From: Metabacillus halosaccharovorans
GTDB lineage: Bacteria; Bacillota; Bacilli; Bacillales; Bacillaceae
Direction: 5' to 3'
Assembly (NCBI RefSeq): GCF_002019635.1
Contig: NZ_KV917373.1
Coordinates: 108,268-172,267 of the forward strand
DNA length: 64,000 bases
Shown here: positions 9,550-19,231 of the stretch, piece by piece
Numbering within the stretch: the first letter of the stretch is position 1
Layout: the number at the start of each line of letters is the position of its first letter
Position numbers and translations under genes: made by a program
The notes under the pieces: generated by a model
Database searches by the model: none
What the model saw: only the letters and a program-made list of their open reading frames with translations
Told to the model about the DNA's origin: nothing

Positions 9550-10209
9550 ATGATAAAAGCGATTATTTTTGATTTTGACGGATTAATCCTTGATACAGAA
9601 ACACATGAATATGAGGTTTTATGTGAAATATTTCGTGAGCATGAATGTGAATTGCCATTAGAAGTTTGGGGAAAATTGATTGGAACTAAGTCAGATTTTA
9701 ATCCTTATACATACTTGGAGGAACAAGCTAAAAGGAAAATAGACCATGCTGAACTAAAGCTAGTTGAGAAGGATCGTTTTAACAAAAGAATACAGGTAGA
9801 AAAGGCAAGACCTGGAGTGATTGAATATTTAGATGCTGCAAAAGAACTCGGTTTAAAAGTAGGGTTAGCCTCAAGTTCCAATTATGAATGGGTTTCCTCT
9901 CATTTAAGTAGACTAAACTTATTAGATCGTTTTGAATGCATTCGAACTTCCGATTATGTTGAACATGTGAAACCGGATCCTGCCTTATATTTGGAGGCTG
10001 CTAAATGCTTAGGTGTGAAGCCTGAGGAGTGTATTGCTTTTGAAGATTCGGCAAATGGTGCCCTAGCTGCGAAAAGAGCAGGGATGAAATGTGTAACAGT
10101 GCCTAATACAGTGACGAAAGGACTTGATTTTAGTGAAGTCGATCATCGCGTCGAATCAATGGCACAAATGGAGCTTAAGGAATTACTGATGTTTCTGGAT
10201 AAGGGATAA
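9550..10209 (+). CDS. yhcW: HAD-family phosphatase YhcW (beta-phosphoglucomutase-like)
   Basis: 219 residues with the HAD motifs: DFDGLILDTE (nucleophile Asp and acid/base Asp), SSS in VGLASSSNYEW, Lys in HVKPDPALY, and FEDSANG. The helical cap between motifs I and II is that of the beta-phosphoglucomutase-like subgroup, so a small phosphorylated metabolite is the likely substrate, but it cannot be named. It is followed 43 bases later by yhcX as in B. subtilis, probably one transcript. Confidence 0.93.
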   Translation: MIKAIIFDFDGLILDTETHEYEVLCEIFREHECELPLEVWGKLIGTKSDFNPYTYLEEQAKRKIDHAELKLVEKDRFNKRIQVEKARPGVIEYLDAAKELGLKVGLASSSNYEWVSSHLSRLNLLDRFECIRTSDYVEHVKPDPALYLEAAKCLGVKPEECIAFEDSANGALAAKRAGMKCVTVPNTVTKGLDFSEVDHRVESMAQMELKELLMFLDKG

Positions 10210-10252
10210 AGGGTATATAAACGTATTAATTATTGTTCAAAGGAGAACCACT

Positions 10253-11791
10253 ATGTCTGAGAAACTTGATTTAACGAAATTTGAAAAAAAGATGATCATA
10301 CGCAATATCCTGGAAACTGATATTGATGCGATTATTGAACTTCAAGCAAAATGTTTTCCAGGGATGGAACCATGGAAAAGAGAGCATTTGGAAAGTCATC
10401 TTGATCATTTTCCGGAAGGTCAATTTTGTGCTGAGTTTGAAGGGATTATCATCGGTTCATGCTCAAGTCTTTTAGTGAATTTTGACGAGTATGATGATCG
10501 TCATACATGGGATGATATTACCGATAATGGATATATTACGAATCATGATCCCGATGGTTATAATATGTATGGAATCGAAGTCATGGTTCACCCTGATTAT
10601 CGCCGAATGAAAATTGGTCACCGTCTATATGAAGCAAGAAAGGACTTAGCCAGAAGGCTAAATTTAAAAAGTATTATTATCGGAGGAAGAATCCCGAATT
10701 ATTATAAATATGCTGATGAACTGACGGCAAGAGAATATGTGCAACAGGTTACATTACATAAAATTTATGACCCTGTTTTATCGTTTCAGCTTTTAAATGA
10801 ATTTACCCTTATGAGGATTAATCCAAACTATTTATCTGATGATGTAGCTTCAAATAAATACGCAACATTGATGGAATGGAATAATGTTGATTATCAGCCG
10901 AACACAAAACGGTTTTACAAAACATCCAATCCTGTTCGCATTTGTGTTGTTCAGTATATGATGAAGCAAATTCGTTCATTTGAAGAATTCGCAAAACAAG
11001 TAGAATATTATACAAATGTAGCTTCAGATGCAGGCTCAGACTTTGCCGTTTTTCCTGAAATCTTTACAACACAGCTCATGTCATTTTTAGATGAAAAAGT
11101 TCCAAGCTTGGCTATTCAACGTTTAACTGAATTTACAGAAGAATATATTGAATTATTTACTGAGCTGGCAGTTAAGTATAATGTGAACATTATTGGTGGA
11201 TCACATGTAGTAGAGGAAGAAGGGCGGATTTATAATATTGCTTACCTTTTTAGACGTGACGGAACAATTGAGAAGCAATATAAGCTCCACATAACACCGA
11301 ATGAAAGAAAATGGTGGGGGATCAGCCGCGGTGACCAGGTGAAGGTGTTTAATACAGACTGTGGAAAAATCGCCATCCAAATATGCTATGATATTGAATT
11401 TCCTGAGCTGGCGCGAATTGCCACAGACAAAGGAGCAAAAATTATCTTTACTCCTTTCTGTACAGAAGACCGTCAAGGATATCTACGTGTTCGCTACTGT
11501 GCCCAGGCACGTGCTGTGGAAAATCAAATTTATACAGTTATCGCTGGAACTGTCGGAAACCTTCCGCAAACGAAAAATATGGACATTCAATATGCACAAT
11601 CAGCCATCTTTGCACCATCAGATTTTGAATTTGCCAGAGACGGAGTCGTGGGAGAATGTGATCCAAATATTGAAATGGTCATCATCGGCGATGTCGACCT
11701 CGAAATCCTAAGACGCCAACGCCAATCAGGTACTGTCAATCAATTGAAAGACCGCCGGAAGGATATATATTCTATACAATATAAAAAATAA
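10253..11791 (+). CDS. yhcX: GNAT acetyltransferase-nitrilase fusion YhcX
   Basis: 512 residues with SD AAAGGAG. Residues 1 to ~200 form a GNAT domain (VMVHPDYRRMKIGHRLYEA is the acetyl-CoA loop). From about 220 it is a carbon-nitrogen hydrolase domain with the Glu-Lys-Cys triad: FPEIFTTQL, LHITPNERKWW, and IQICYDIEFPE with the nucleophilic Cys. The fusion would be an amidase or N-acyl transferase on an amide metabolite; the substrate is not known. Length and place match B. subtilis YhcX. In B. subtilis yhxA and the glp genes follow; here pgcA does. Confidence 0.94.
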   Translation: MSEKLDLTKFEKKMIIRNILETDIDAIIELQAKCFPGMEPWKREHLESHLDHFPEGQFCAEFEGIIIGSCSSLLVNFDEYDDRHTWDDITDNGYITNHDPDGYNMYGIEVMVHPDYRRMKIGHRLYEARKDLARRLNLKSIIIGGRIPNYYKYADELTAREYVQQVTLHKIYDPVLSFQLLNEFTLMRINPNYLSDDVASNKYATLMEWNNVDYQPNTKRFYKTSNPVRICVVQYMMKQIRSFEEFAKQVEYYTNVASDAGSDFAVFPEIFTTQLMSFLDEKVPSLAIQRLTEFTEEYIELFTELAVKYNVNIIGGSHVVEEEGRIYNIAYLFRRDGTIEKQYKLHITPNERKWWGISRGDQVKVFNTDCGKIAIQICYDIEFPELARIATDKGAKIIFTPFCTEDRQGYLRVRYCAQARAVENQIYTVIAGTVGNLPQTKNMDIQYAQSAIFAPSDFEFARDGVVGECDPNIEMVIIGDVDLEILRRQRQSGTVNQLKDRRKDIYSIQYKK

Positions 11792-11798
11792 TGTGTGA

Positions 11799-11837
11799 AG
11801 CCAACTCAAAGATTATGATATAGAGTTGGCTTTTTTT
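11799..11837 (+). terminator. Terminator of yhcX
   Basis: Stem AAGCCAACTC/GAGTTGGCTT followed by a seven-T run. Confidence 0.9.
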
Positions 11838-11880
11838 ATAAGGTGGGTTTTAAGAATTTCTATTAGATAAAAACTAATTT

Positions 11881-11918
11881 GGTTGATTGAAGCGAGCATC
11901 CTGGAGCTTCAATCAACC
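11881..11918. repeat. 38-bp hairpin repeat, copy 1
   Basis: A perfect 13-bp inverted repeat (GGTTGATTGAAGC / GCTTCAATCAACC) around a 12-base loop. The same element lies in reverse complement at 19001-19035, loop included. It sits in the 384-bp gap between yhcX and pgcA; the rest of that gap is AT-rich with no recognisable gene, only the pgcA leader with its strong SD. Confidence 0.8.
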
Positions 11919-12175
11919 TTCTATACACTTGTTACATAGCAACAAGGTAAAAGTAAAAAAAGAGGACCTCAAAAATTTTGTCGAAAAACAAATATAGTAA
12001 TAAAACAAATCGACCAGCTAAATTCACATCACTCTAACCCGATAATTGTTCTAAAATAACGTCATACTATCTTCTAAAGCAAATGCGCGGAATTTGTAGA
12101 AATTCAATTATGTGGAAAGTTCTATAATATGCTAAAATTAAGATGAAATTTTAGTAAAACTCCTAGGAGGTAAAA

Positions 12176-13921
12176 ATGAGCTGGGAACAAAGCTATCAAC
12201 GTTGGAATCAAAAACAAGATTTAGATCAAGAACTGCGAACTCTTTTAACGAACTTAGAAGGAAATGAAAAGGCTTTAGAAGATTGCTTCTATAAAGAACT
12301 AGAGTTTGGAACAGGCGGGATGCGTGGTGAAATCGGGCCGGGTACCAACCGTATGAACATATATACAATTCGTAAAGCTTCTGAAGGTTTAGCAACTTAC
12401 ATAAATTCCTTTGGTGATGAAGCCAAAAAACGCGGAGTCGCGATTGCGTATGATTCCCGTCATAAATCACCTGAATTTGCGATGGAAGCAGCAAAAACAT
12501 TAGCTTCACATGGCATTCAAACATATGTATTTGAAGAATTACGTCCAACTCCTGAGTTATCATTTGCTGTAAGACACTTACATGCATTCTCAGGTATTGT
12601 GATAACAGCCAGCCACAATCCACCTGAATATAATGGATATAAAGTATACGGCGAAGATGGCGGACAATTACCCCCAGCTGCAGCAGACACTGTGATCTCT
12701 TATGTGAATCAGGTTGAAGATGAGCTGCAAATTGAGGTTAAAGACGAGAGTGAATTAAAATCTCAAGGTTTAATCAACATGATCGGTGAAGAAATTGACC
12801 AGGCTTATACAGAAAAGCTAACAACCATTTCAGTGAATCCTTCATTATCACAAGAAGTCGATCTAAAGGTTGTATTCACACCATTACATGGTACTGCAAA
12901 TAAACCGGTTCGTAGCGGTTTAGAAGCATTAGGTTATAAAAATGTAACAGTTGTAAAAGAACAAGAACTGCCTGATCCAAACTTCTCAACTGTAAAATCT
13001 CCTAACCCTGAGGAACATGATGCATTCACTCTAGCAATCCGTGATGGAAAAGAGATTGATGCGGATGTTTTAATTGGAACAGACCCAGATGCAGACAGGC
13101 TTGGTGTGGCGGTTAAAAACAATGATGGTGAATATGTTGTTTTAACAGGAAACCAAACAGGTGCATTACTTCTGAATTATCTATTATCAGAGAAAAAGGA
13201 AAAAGGAACACTTCCTGAAAATGGAGTCGTTCTAAAAACAATTGTTACATCAGAAATTGGCAGAGAGATCGCAAAATCATATGGTCTTGAAACAATTGAT
13301 ACATTAACAGGCTTCAAATTTATTGGTGAAAAAATCAATGAATATGAACGCACAGGACAATATCAATTCCAGTTTGGGTATGAAGAAAGCTATGGCTACC
13401 TCATCGGTGATTTTGCTCGTGATAAAGATGCTGTACAAGCAGCATTAATATCAGCTGAAGTAGCGGCTTATTATAAAAAGAAAGGTCTTACTTTGTATCA
13501 AGGCTTACTTGAAATCTTCAAAGAGTACGGCTACTACAAAGAAGGACTTCAGTCTCTTACGTTAAAAGGAAAAGAAGGGGCAGAGCAAATTCAAAGCATT
13601 CTGCAGTCATTTAGATCAAATCCTCCTACTGATGTTGCAGGTAAGAAAATTGTAGCAATTGAGGATTATAAAAGCAGTGAACGCCAAGACGTTGCGGCAG
13701 GTACAAAGGCGAAGATCGATTTACCTGGTTCAAACGTGTTGAAATACATCTTAGAGGATAATTCATGGTTCTGTGTAAGACCATCCGGAACTGAACCAAA
13801 AGCTAAGTTCTATTTTGGAGTGAAAAGTGACACACTTGAACAAAGTGAACAAGACTTATCAACTCTTGAAGCAGGCGTCATGGAAATCGTAAATGAATTA
13901 ATCGCAGCATTATCGAAGTAA
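12176..13921 (+). CDS. pgcA: Alpha-phosphoglucomutase PgcA
   Basis: 581 residues, SD CTAGGAGG. Family landmarks: the phosphoserine loop [20 protein letters not shown], the metal-binding loop [10 protein letters not shown], the sugar-binding GFEES-type segment (seen as FGYEESYG), and the phosphate-binding RPSGTEPK. It interconverts glucose-1-phosphate and glucose-6-phosphate and so feeds UDP-glucose for teichoic acid and glycolipid synthesis. Single gene with its own terminator; yhcY follows as in B. subtilis. Confidence 0.96.
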   Translation: MSWEQSYQRWNQKQDLDQELRTLLTNLEGNEKALEDCFYKELEFGTGGMRGEIGPGTNRMNIYTIRKASEGLATYINSFGDEAKKRGVAIAYDSRHKSPEFAMEAAKTLASHGIQTYVFEELRPTPELSFAVRHLHAFSGIVITASHNPPEYNGYKVYGEDGGQLPPAAADTVISYVNQVEDELQIEVKDESELKSQGLINMIGEEIDQAYTEKLTTISVNPSLSQEVDLKVVFTPLHGTANKPVRSGLEALGYKNVTVVKEQELPDPNFSTVKSPNPEEHDAFTLAIRDGKEIDADVLIGTDPDADRLGVAVKNNDGEYVVLTGNQTGALLLNYLLSEKKEKGTLPENGVVLKTIVTSEIGREIAKSYGLETIDTLTGFKFIGEKINEYERTGQYQFQFGYEESYGYLIGDFARDKDAVQAALISAEVAAYYKKKGLTLYQGLLEIFKEYGYYKEGLQSLTLKGKEGAEQIQSILQSFRSNPPTDVAGKKIVAIEDYKSSERQDVAAGTKAKIDLPGSNVLKYILEDNSWFCVRPSGTEPKAKFYFGVKSDTLEQSEQDLSTLEAGVMEIVNELIAALSK

Positions 13922-13925
13922 TAAC

Positions 13926-13959
13926 AAAAAGCGGACAAACTCATACTTGTCCGCTTTTT
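13926..13959 (+). terminator. Terminator of pgcA
   Basis: A 13-bp perfect stem (AAAAAGCGGACAA / TTGTCCGCTTTTT) that carries its own T-tract; it also reads as a terminator on the other strand. Confidence 0.92.
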
Positions 13960-14031
13960 GCGTTCCTAAAAATACTCCAAAAGTCGTAGCAAAATTAAGT
14001 CAGAAAGAGAAGGTCGTTAAAAGAGAGTTGT

Positions 14032-14040
14032 TGATATAAT
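14032..14040 (+). promoter_or_regulatory. Extended -10 promoter of yhcYZ
   Basis: TGATATAAT is a TGnTATAAT extended -10 located 29 bases before the yhcY start; no clear -35 is visible. Confidence 0.55.
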
Positions 14041-14069
14041 AAAGATAAGAAGACTAGGGAGAAAAGCAA

Positions 14070-15203
14070 ATGACTGGAACTGATAAACGGATACAAGACC
14101 TAAATACGCTCAAAATCATTGCAGAAAAGTTAAATGAAGCGACGAATATTAAAGTTATGTTAAATGATGTGTTAAAGGAACTCCTGCATGTAACAGATCT
14201 TTCAACAGGGTGGATTTTTTTAATCGATGAAAAAGGTCATTATAAGTTAGCGGCTGATCATGATTTGCCAACAGGGTTAACGTGGAAACAAAAGAAGCCA
14301 ATGTGTGAAGGCGGCTGTTGGTGTGTGGATAGATATCAGGCTGGACGCTTAAAAAAGGCGATTAACATCATTTCATGTAAGCGAATTGAAGAGGCGATTG
14401 AACATAATTGGGGAGAGACGAACGGAATTACCCATCATGCAACAGTCCCACTGAGAGCTGGAAAGGAAAACTTCGGACTGCTTAATGTTGCGTCACCAAA
14501 TAAAAAGCATTTTTCAGAAGAGGAACTTGCCTTATTAGAGTCTGTTGCTTTTCAAATTGGAACAGCTATAAAACGAATACAATTAGTCGAGAAGGAAAGA
14601 GCTCATGCATTAGTCAAAGAAAGAAACAGACTTGCACAGGATTTGCATGATTCAGTTAATCAGCTGTTGTTTTCGATTATGTTAACAGCAAGAGGAACAA
14701 AGGAAATGACAGATCAGGAAGATGTGAAAGAGATGCTGACATATATGCAGGAGCTTTCCCAGGAAGCATTGAATGAGATGAAGGATCTGATATGGCAGCT
14801 CCGACCACAAGGGTTGGAAGATGGTATTGCAACAGCACTTATTCACTATGGAAATGTGCTCGGATTAAACATATCTTGTGATATAGAAGGTGTTTGTACA
14901 TTGCCTCAATATATTGAAGAAGAGCTATGGCGTATTGGTCAGGAGGCATTAAATAATTGCAAAAAGCATGCTGAAACAACTGAGATGAATGTCGCCCTAT
15001 CAAAAAAAGATGTATATGTAAAAATGATGATAGAGGATCGTGGAAGAGGCTTTCATTATGATGAAAGTGTTGCTATTCCTTCTTTAGGGTTAAAAGGAAT
15101 GAAAGAAAGAGTTGAACGTTTGAACGGGAATTTTAAGTTAGTAAGCATGCCAGGTAAAGGAACAAAGATTGATGTTGCGATTCCATTAAGTAAAGGGGGA
15201 TAA
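14070..15203 (+). CDS. yhcY: Sensor histidine kinase YhcY (GAF, HisKA_3)
   Basis: 377 residues, no membrane segment, SD AGGGAG. Domains: a GAF sensor (about 10-175), a HisKA_3 dimerisation domain (RNRLAQDLHDSVNQLLF, phospho-His in DLHDS) and a HATPase_c domain (LWRIGQEALNNCKKHA, IEDRGRGFHYD, GLKGMKERV). The GAF domain carries a cluster CEGGCWC plus a fourth Cys in ISCKR, a pattern suited to a metal or Fe-S cluster. The staphylococcal AirS kinase, a related GAF/HisKA_3 protein, senses redox through a 2Fe-2S cluster; equivalence here is inference. It abuts yhcZ with no gap, and azr follows. Confidence 0.93.
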   Translation: MTGTDKRIQDLNTLKIIAEKLNEATNIKVMLNDVLKELLHVTDLSTGWIFLIDEKGHYKLAADHDLPTGLTWKQKKPMCEGGCWCVDRYQAGRLKKAINIISCKRIEEAIEHNWGETNGITHHATVPLRAGKENFGLLNVASPNKKHFSEEELALLESVAFQIGTAIKRIQLVEKERAHALVKERNRLAQDLHDSVNQLLFSIMLTARGTKEMTDQEDVKEMLTYMQELSQEALNEMKDLIWQLRPQGLEDGIATALIHYGNVLGLNISCDIEGVCTLPQYIEEELWRIGQEALNNCKKHAETTEMNVALSKKDVYVKMMIEDRGRGFHYDESVAIPSLGLKGMKERVERLNGNFKLVSMPGKGTKIDVAIPLSKGG

Positions 15204-15854
15204 ATGATGGCCAAAATTAAAGTGTTAATTGCAGATGATCACCATGTTGTGCGGAGAGGCTTGCTTTTCTTTCTAAAAACACAGAAGGATATAGACATTA
15301 TCGGGGAGGCAACAAACGGGAAAGAAGCTGTAAAGCTCGTTTCAGAACTAAATCCGGATGTAGTTTTAATGGACTTATCCATGCCTGAAATGGATGGAGT
15401 GATGGCTACAAAGATTATTAGGGAAACTAACACAACAGTTAAAATCATTATTTTAACAAGCTATGGTGATCAAGATCATGTCATCCCTGCATTACGTGCA
15501 GGTGCTTCCGGATACCAATTGAAGGACATAGAACCAGATGATCTTGTTCAAACAATAAGAGATGTGTTACAAGGACAAAGTAAACTTCATCCGAAGGTCA
15601 CCTCACATGTTATGGCTCATTTGTCTACACCAGTGATTCAGCCCCAAACAAAACTAGACGACTTAACGAAGCGGGAAAAGGAAGTTTTAAACGAGCTGGC
15701 AAAAGGGAAAAGCAATAAAGAGATTGCAAGTGCATTATTTATCACAGAAAAAACGGTTAAGACACATATATCAAATATCCTGTCCAAATTACAGCTGTCA
15801 GATCGCACACAAGCAGCTATATATGCGGTGAAAAATGGATATGTAGAATCTTAA
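15204..15854 (+). CDS. yhcZ: NarL-family response regulator YhcZ
   Basis: 216 residues starting at the first of two adjacent ATG codons, directly after the yhcY stop. The receiver domain has the acidic pair in IADDHH, the phospho-Asp in VVLMDLSMPEMDG, Thr/Ser in ILTSYG and Lys in LKDIEPDD. The C-terminal LuxR-type HTH is LTKREKEVLNELAKGKSNKE followed by TEKTVKTHISNILSKL. It is the partner of YhcY and a DNA-binding activator or repressor; target genes cannot be read here, though azr directly downstream is an obvious candidate. Confidence 0.95.
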   Translation: MMAKIKVLIADDHHVVRRGLLFFLKTQKDIDIIGEATNGKEAVKLVSELNPDVVLMDLSMPEMDGVMATKIIRETNTTVKIIILTSYGDQDHVIPALRAGASGYQLKDIEPDDLVQTIRDVLQGQSKLHPKVTSHVMAHLSTPVIQPQTKLDDLTKREKEVLNELAKGKSNKEIASALFITEKTVKTHISNILSKLQLSDRTQAAIYAVKNGYVES

Positions 15855-15860
15855 AAATAA

Positions 15861-16400
<540 letters not shown>

Positions 16401-16450
16401 AGACTGACTAAGGGTAGGTGTGTGTATACTATCCTAAGTCAGTCTTTTTT
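16401..16450 (+). terminator. Terminator of the yhcYZ-azr transcript
   Basis: A long imperfect stem (AGACTGACTAAGGGTAG against CTATCCTAAGTCAGTCT) followed by six T residues. Confidence 0.85.
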
Positions 16451-16483
16451 AAAAGTTAAGGAAGCATAGAATTCTGTACTAAG

Positions 16484-16668
16484 TTTTGGTGTCTAGCTCC
16501 AGGCGCCATCGGCGAAGCACAGGATGTGCAAGTGCAGTCAATGCGACAGGACGTCGCGATTTTGACTGCCTCTAGGACTAGTCAAATAGAAATAGAAGGC
16601 ATAGAACGCCTTCTATTCCTATTCGCCTTATGCTTGTCGCCGATATGCTTAGCGCCTTGCGCTTTCCT
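16484..16668. repeat. Intergenic repeat family A, copy 3
   Basis: Begins AGTTTTGGTGTCTAGCTCCA (start shared with the copy between the nrd genes) and ends TAGCGCCTTGCGCTTTCC. It carries the GGATGTGCAAGTGCAG/GCGACAGGACGTCGCG module and inverted arms around AGAAGGC and GCCTTCT. Its right end touches the yhdB stop. Confidence 0.8.
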
Positions 16669-16906
16669 AGTGTAATGCCTCTATTGCAAAAGGTTCTTCC
16701 TCTACTGCGTGGTCGATATATCGTAAAAGTGAATACAGTTGTTTTTCAACTTCTTTATAGTCATGTTCGAAATTATAGGCATGTAAGAAATGTTCTATTT
16801 TCTTTGATAAAAAATCGTCTTTTGTTCGAACCATTAAGATAAGTAAGTTATCCCATTGTGAACGATGTGTGTAATACAATGCTTTGTCATAATCAACATT
16901 GTTCAT
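16667..16906 (-). CDS. yhdB: YhdB-like small protein
   Basis: 79 residues with SD GGGAGGGAAG. The sequence YDKALYYTHRSQWDNLLILM is the conserved start of B. subtilis YhdB, and the gene keeps its place after azr. Soluble, acidic C-terminus, no catalytic motif; function unknown. Its stop codon lies at the edge of repeat copy 3. Confidence 0.85.
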   Translation of the reverse strand: MNNVDYDKALYYTHRSQWDNLLILMVRTKDDFLSKKIEHFLHAYNFEHDYKEVEKQLYSLLRYIDHAVEEEPFAIEALH

Positions 16907-17061
16907 GATCTTCCCTCCCTTAAGGAGATATGATTATTGTATGTGTTTTATGTTTTTTGTTACTGTGAAAAACTTGGTGTCGTTGCTATATAAGGAATGG
17001 TAGTCTTTACCCACATAAAACACTTAAGAGATGGTAACCTAAAATCAAAAAGGATGAAAAA

Positions 17062-18048
17062 ATGAAGTATTGTTCGATCTTAATTCTCATATTCATAATA
17101 GCATTGGGACAAAGTGTACAAGCGAAGGAATTCGAGCAACAGATGTATACATATCAACTCATGAAAAAGAATCTTCTCTCGATTGCTAAAGCGTATGACC
17201 TTGAGGTAAGAAGATTTGGCCAATCTGAATTTGGACGAGATCTTCTTGCAGTGAAAATTGGTCATGGAGAGAATACCGTTTTTATTACAGGAAGTCATCA
17301 TGGACGGGAATGGCTGTCAACACACATCGTGATGGAAATGATCAAGCAATACGCAGAGGCTTATAAAAATTCCCGTCCTTTTTCAGGGCATTCTCCTGAA
17401 ATCTTAGATGATGTTGCGATTTGGTTTATCCCGATGGTGAATCCTGATGGTGTGACGATTCAACAAAAGGGGATCAGCTCATTTCCCTATCTGTTACAAG
17501 AGGTCTATATCGATATGAATGAAGGAGATGCAGATTTTACCCGTTGGAAAGCGAATGGTTTAGGAGTTGATTTAAATAGACAGTATCCTGCTGGATGGGA
17601 CAATATTGAAGGAGATACAGCAGATGCATCCTACTCTCATTTTAAAGGGAAAAAGCCTCTGGAATCAAAAGAAACGAAAGCTTTAACACATTTTACAAAG
17701 CAAATAAAGCCGCTTACAACTGCCGCCTATCATACTTCAGGCCGTGAGCTGTATTGGTATTATTTTAATTCTTTTCACCACCTTCAACGGGACTACTCGC
17801 TTACTGAAAAAATCTCAAAGAAAACAGGTTATGAAATCTCCTATCCTCCCTTTGATGCCATTGGCGGGGGTTACACAGACTGGTTTATTCAAGAATATGA
17901 ACGACCGGCTGTAACGATAGAACTTAGTTATCTTATTGAGGATACTAACCCTCCATTGTCAGTGTTTGATGAAGAGTGGAAACGTAATAAAGAAATTGGA
18001 TTCATTCTATGTGAATATGCCAAAAAAGAGTTGCTGGTAGAAAAATAA
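17062..18048 (+). CDS. Secreted M14-family zinc carboxypeptidase
   Basis: 328 residues with a signal peptide (YCSILILIFIIALGQSVQA) and SD AAGGATG. Zinc ligands are His and Glu in GSHHGREW and His in AAYHTSG; the substrate-binding NPDGV and DLNRQYPAGW segments and the catalytic Glu in VTIELSYLIE are present. The domain spans nearly the whole mature protein; no LysM domain is fused. The closest functional class is gamma-D-glutamyl-diaminopimelate peptidase or a general carboxypeptidase acting outside the cell. Not part of the B. subtilis yhdB-yhdC order. Confidence 0.92.
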   Translation: MKYCSILILIFIIALGQSVQAKEFEQQMYTYQLMKKNLLSIAKAYDLEVRRFGQSEFGRDLLAVKIGHGENTVFITGSHHGREWLSTHIVMEMIKQYAEAYKNSRPFSGHSPEILDDVAIWFIPMVNPDGVTIQQKGISSFPYLLQEVYIDMNEGDADFTRWKANGLGVDLNRQYPAGWDNIEGDTADASYSHFKGKKPLESKETKALTHFTKQIKPLTTAAYHTSGRELYWYYFNSFHHLQRDYSLTEKISKKTGYEISYPPFDAIGGGYTDWFIQEYERPAVTIELSYLIEDTNPPLSVFDEEWKRNKEIGFILCEYAKKELLVEK

Positions 18049-18123
18049 AATATTTTTTTGGAGAATATGGACCAAATGTCGGGGCAGATTAATTGATAGA
18101 AAGCCGTTATGGAGGTCTGTCTT

Positions 18124-18468
18124 ATGAAAACATTATCAAAAGTTTTTTTCGCATTTCTCGCTCTCTCAATTATTTTTACTGCTGGGTTGAAAGCATACGG
18201 GGAACAAAATGTGCAGGAAGTGGATTACAAAAAGTGGAGCCGTATTGCGATATCCTCTGTAAAAGAAAAATATCCTGACGCTGAATTTGTTGATTATAAG
18301 TATGATGGAAGAGAAGCTGTAAATGAAGAAGAGTCAAAAGATGTTTTTCATGTGAAGGGAAAGCAAAACAATAAACCGTTTATTGTAAAGGTAGATGTTG
18401 TATTTAACCCTAAAACAGGACAATTGATTACCGTAAATGTTTCAGAAATGAGAGAAGGCAACCTGTGA
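18124..18468 (+). CDS. yhdC: YhdC-like secreted protein (DUF3889)
   Basis: 114 residues. The start is the ATG at 18124 behind ATGGAGGTCTG; an in-frame ATG at 18109 overlaps the SD. There is an N-terminal signal segment (KVFFAFLALSIIFTAGLKAYG), then a small domain with WSRIAISSVKEKYPDAEFVD and IVKVDVVFNPKTGQLITVNV, resembling PepSY/DUF3889 proteins. It is exported; function unknown. B. subtilis has yhdC in the corresponding place before lytF and nsrR. Confidence 0.85.
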   Translation: MKTLSKVFFAFLALSIIFTAGLKAYGEQNVQEVDYKKWSRIAISSVKEKYPDAEFVDYKYDGREAVNEEESKDVFHVKGKQNNKPFIVKVDVVFNPKTGQLITVNVSEMREGNL

Positions 18469-18480
18469 GGTCGCCTTTTT
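18455..18480 (+). terminator. Terminator overlapping the yhdC stop
   Basis: AGGCAACCT/AGGTCGCCT stem (with G-U pairs) spanning the TGA stop, followed by six T residues; the nsrR gene ends immediately beyond it on the other strand. Confidence 0.8.
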
Positions 18481-18918
18481 TCATTTAGATAAAAAATATG
18501 AGAGTAGAGCAGATTGATTCTTTGATACGTCAGCTAAAGTATATTGATCAAGGACTTCCAAATACGCTTGTAATGCTTTGTTTAAAACATGTTTTAAACC
18601 ACATGCAGGAGAGATAATGCATTGATTATTGTCTTGATCAAAACACTCGACAAGATGGAAATCTTCCTCTGTTTTTCGAACAATTTCTCCGATATTAATT
18701 TCCTCTGGAGGCATTGCTAACCGAATTCCGCCATTCCGCCCGCGGATTGTTTCGATGACATTCATTTTTCCGAGCTCATATGTGACCTTCATTAAATGGT
18801 TTTTTGAAATATTATAGACTTCTGCAATTTCTTTTATATTTGAAAGATCTTCTTTAGGTTTTGTAGCAAGATATACTAAGACTCTTAACGAGTAGTCTGT
18901 ATAAAGGGTTAGTCGCAT
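18481..18918 (-). CDS. nsrR: Nitric oxide-sensing repressor NsrR (Rrf2 family)
   Basis: 145 residues. N-terminal winged HTH (LRVLVYLATKP, ISKNHLMKVTYELGKM, IRGRNGGIRLA) and the three Fe-S cysteines in CFDQDNNQC and CIISPAC, with the C-x7-C-x5-C spacing of Bacillus NsrR. Nitric oxide attacks the 4Fe-4S cluster and relieves repression, with hmp as the main target. The gene is divergent from hmp, whose promoter carries two matching dyads. Orientation and position after yhdC match B. subtilis, except that hmp is the immediate neighbour here. Confidence 0.95.
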   Translation of the reverse strand: MRLTLYTDYSLRVLVYLATKPKEDLSNIKEIAEVYNISKNHLMKVTYELGKMNVIETIRGRNGGIRLAMPPEEINIGEIVRKTEEDFHLVECFDQDNNQCIISPACGLKHVLNKALQAYLEVLDQYTLADVSKNQSALLSYFLSK

Positions 18919-19000
18919 ATAACATACCTCACATTTATTTTTAGAAAGATTTAGTTGAACTGAAAGTGATTGAAATTACTTAATAATAAGTATAGCGTAT

Positions 19001-19035
19001 GGTTGATTGAAGCTCCAGGATGCTCGCTTCAATCA
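19001..19035. repeat. 38-bp hairpin repeat, copy 2 (inverted)
   Basis: Reverse complement of the element at 11881-11918: GGTTGATTGAAGC, loop TCCAGGATGCTC, then GCTTCAATCAA with two changed end bases. It lies in the 313-bp nsrR-hmp gap, about 83 bases upstream of the nsrR start on the nsrR side. Confidence 0.8.
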
Positions 19036-19146
19036 ATGAAATAGTTTTCTAAATAGAATCTAGGTTTAAAAGTAACTTTAGACCTATCTTACCATATGGT
19101 GTGTACGTTTTAGTTATTATTGTAGGAAAATGTGACAGCTTTTCTA

Positions 19147-19216
19147 AAGATGTATTTTATATATTGCTTTTAAATCATGGTTTATCTATGATAAAGATGT
19201 ATTCAAAATACTTCTT
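19147..19216 (+). promoter_or_regulatory. hmp promoter with two NsrR-like operators
   Basis: The -35 TTGCTT (19164-19169) and -10 TATGAT (19187-19192) are 17 bases apart. Two 23-bp dyads of the AAGATGTATT type frame them: 19147-19169 overlaps the -35, and 19194-19216 lies at the expected transcript start, with nine of ten arm bases matching (AAGATGTATT / AATACTTCTT). This is the expected layout for NsrR repression of hmp. Confidence 0.75.
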
Positions 19217-19231
19217 TAGGAGTTGGAATAG

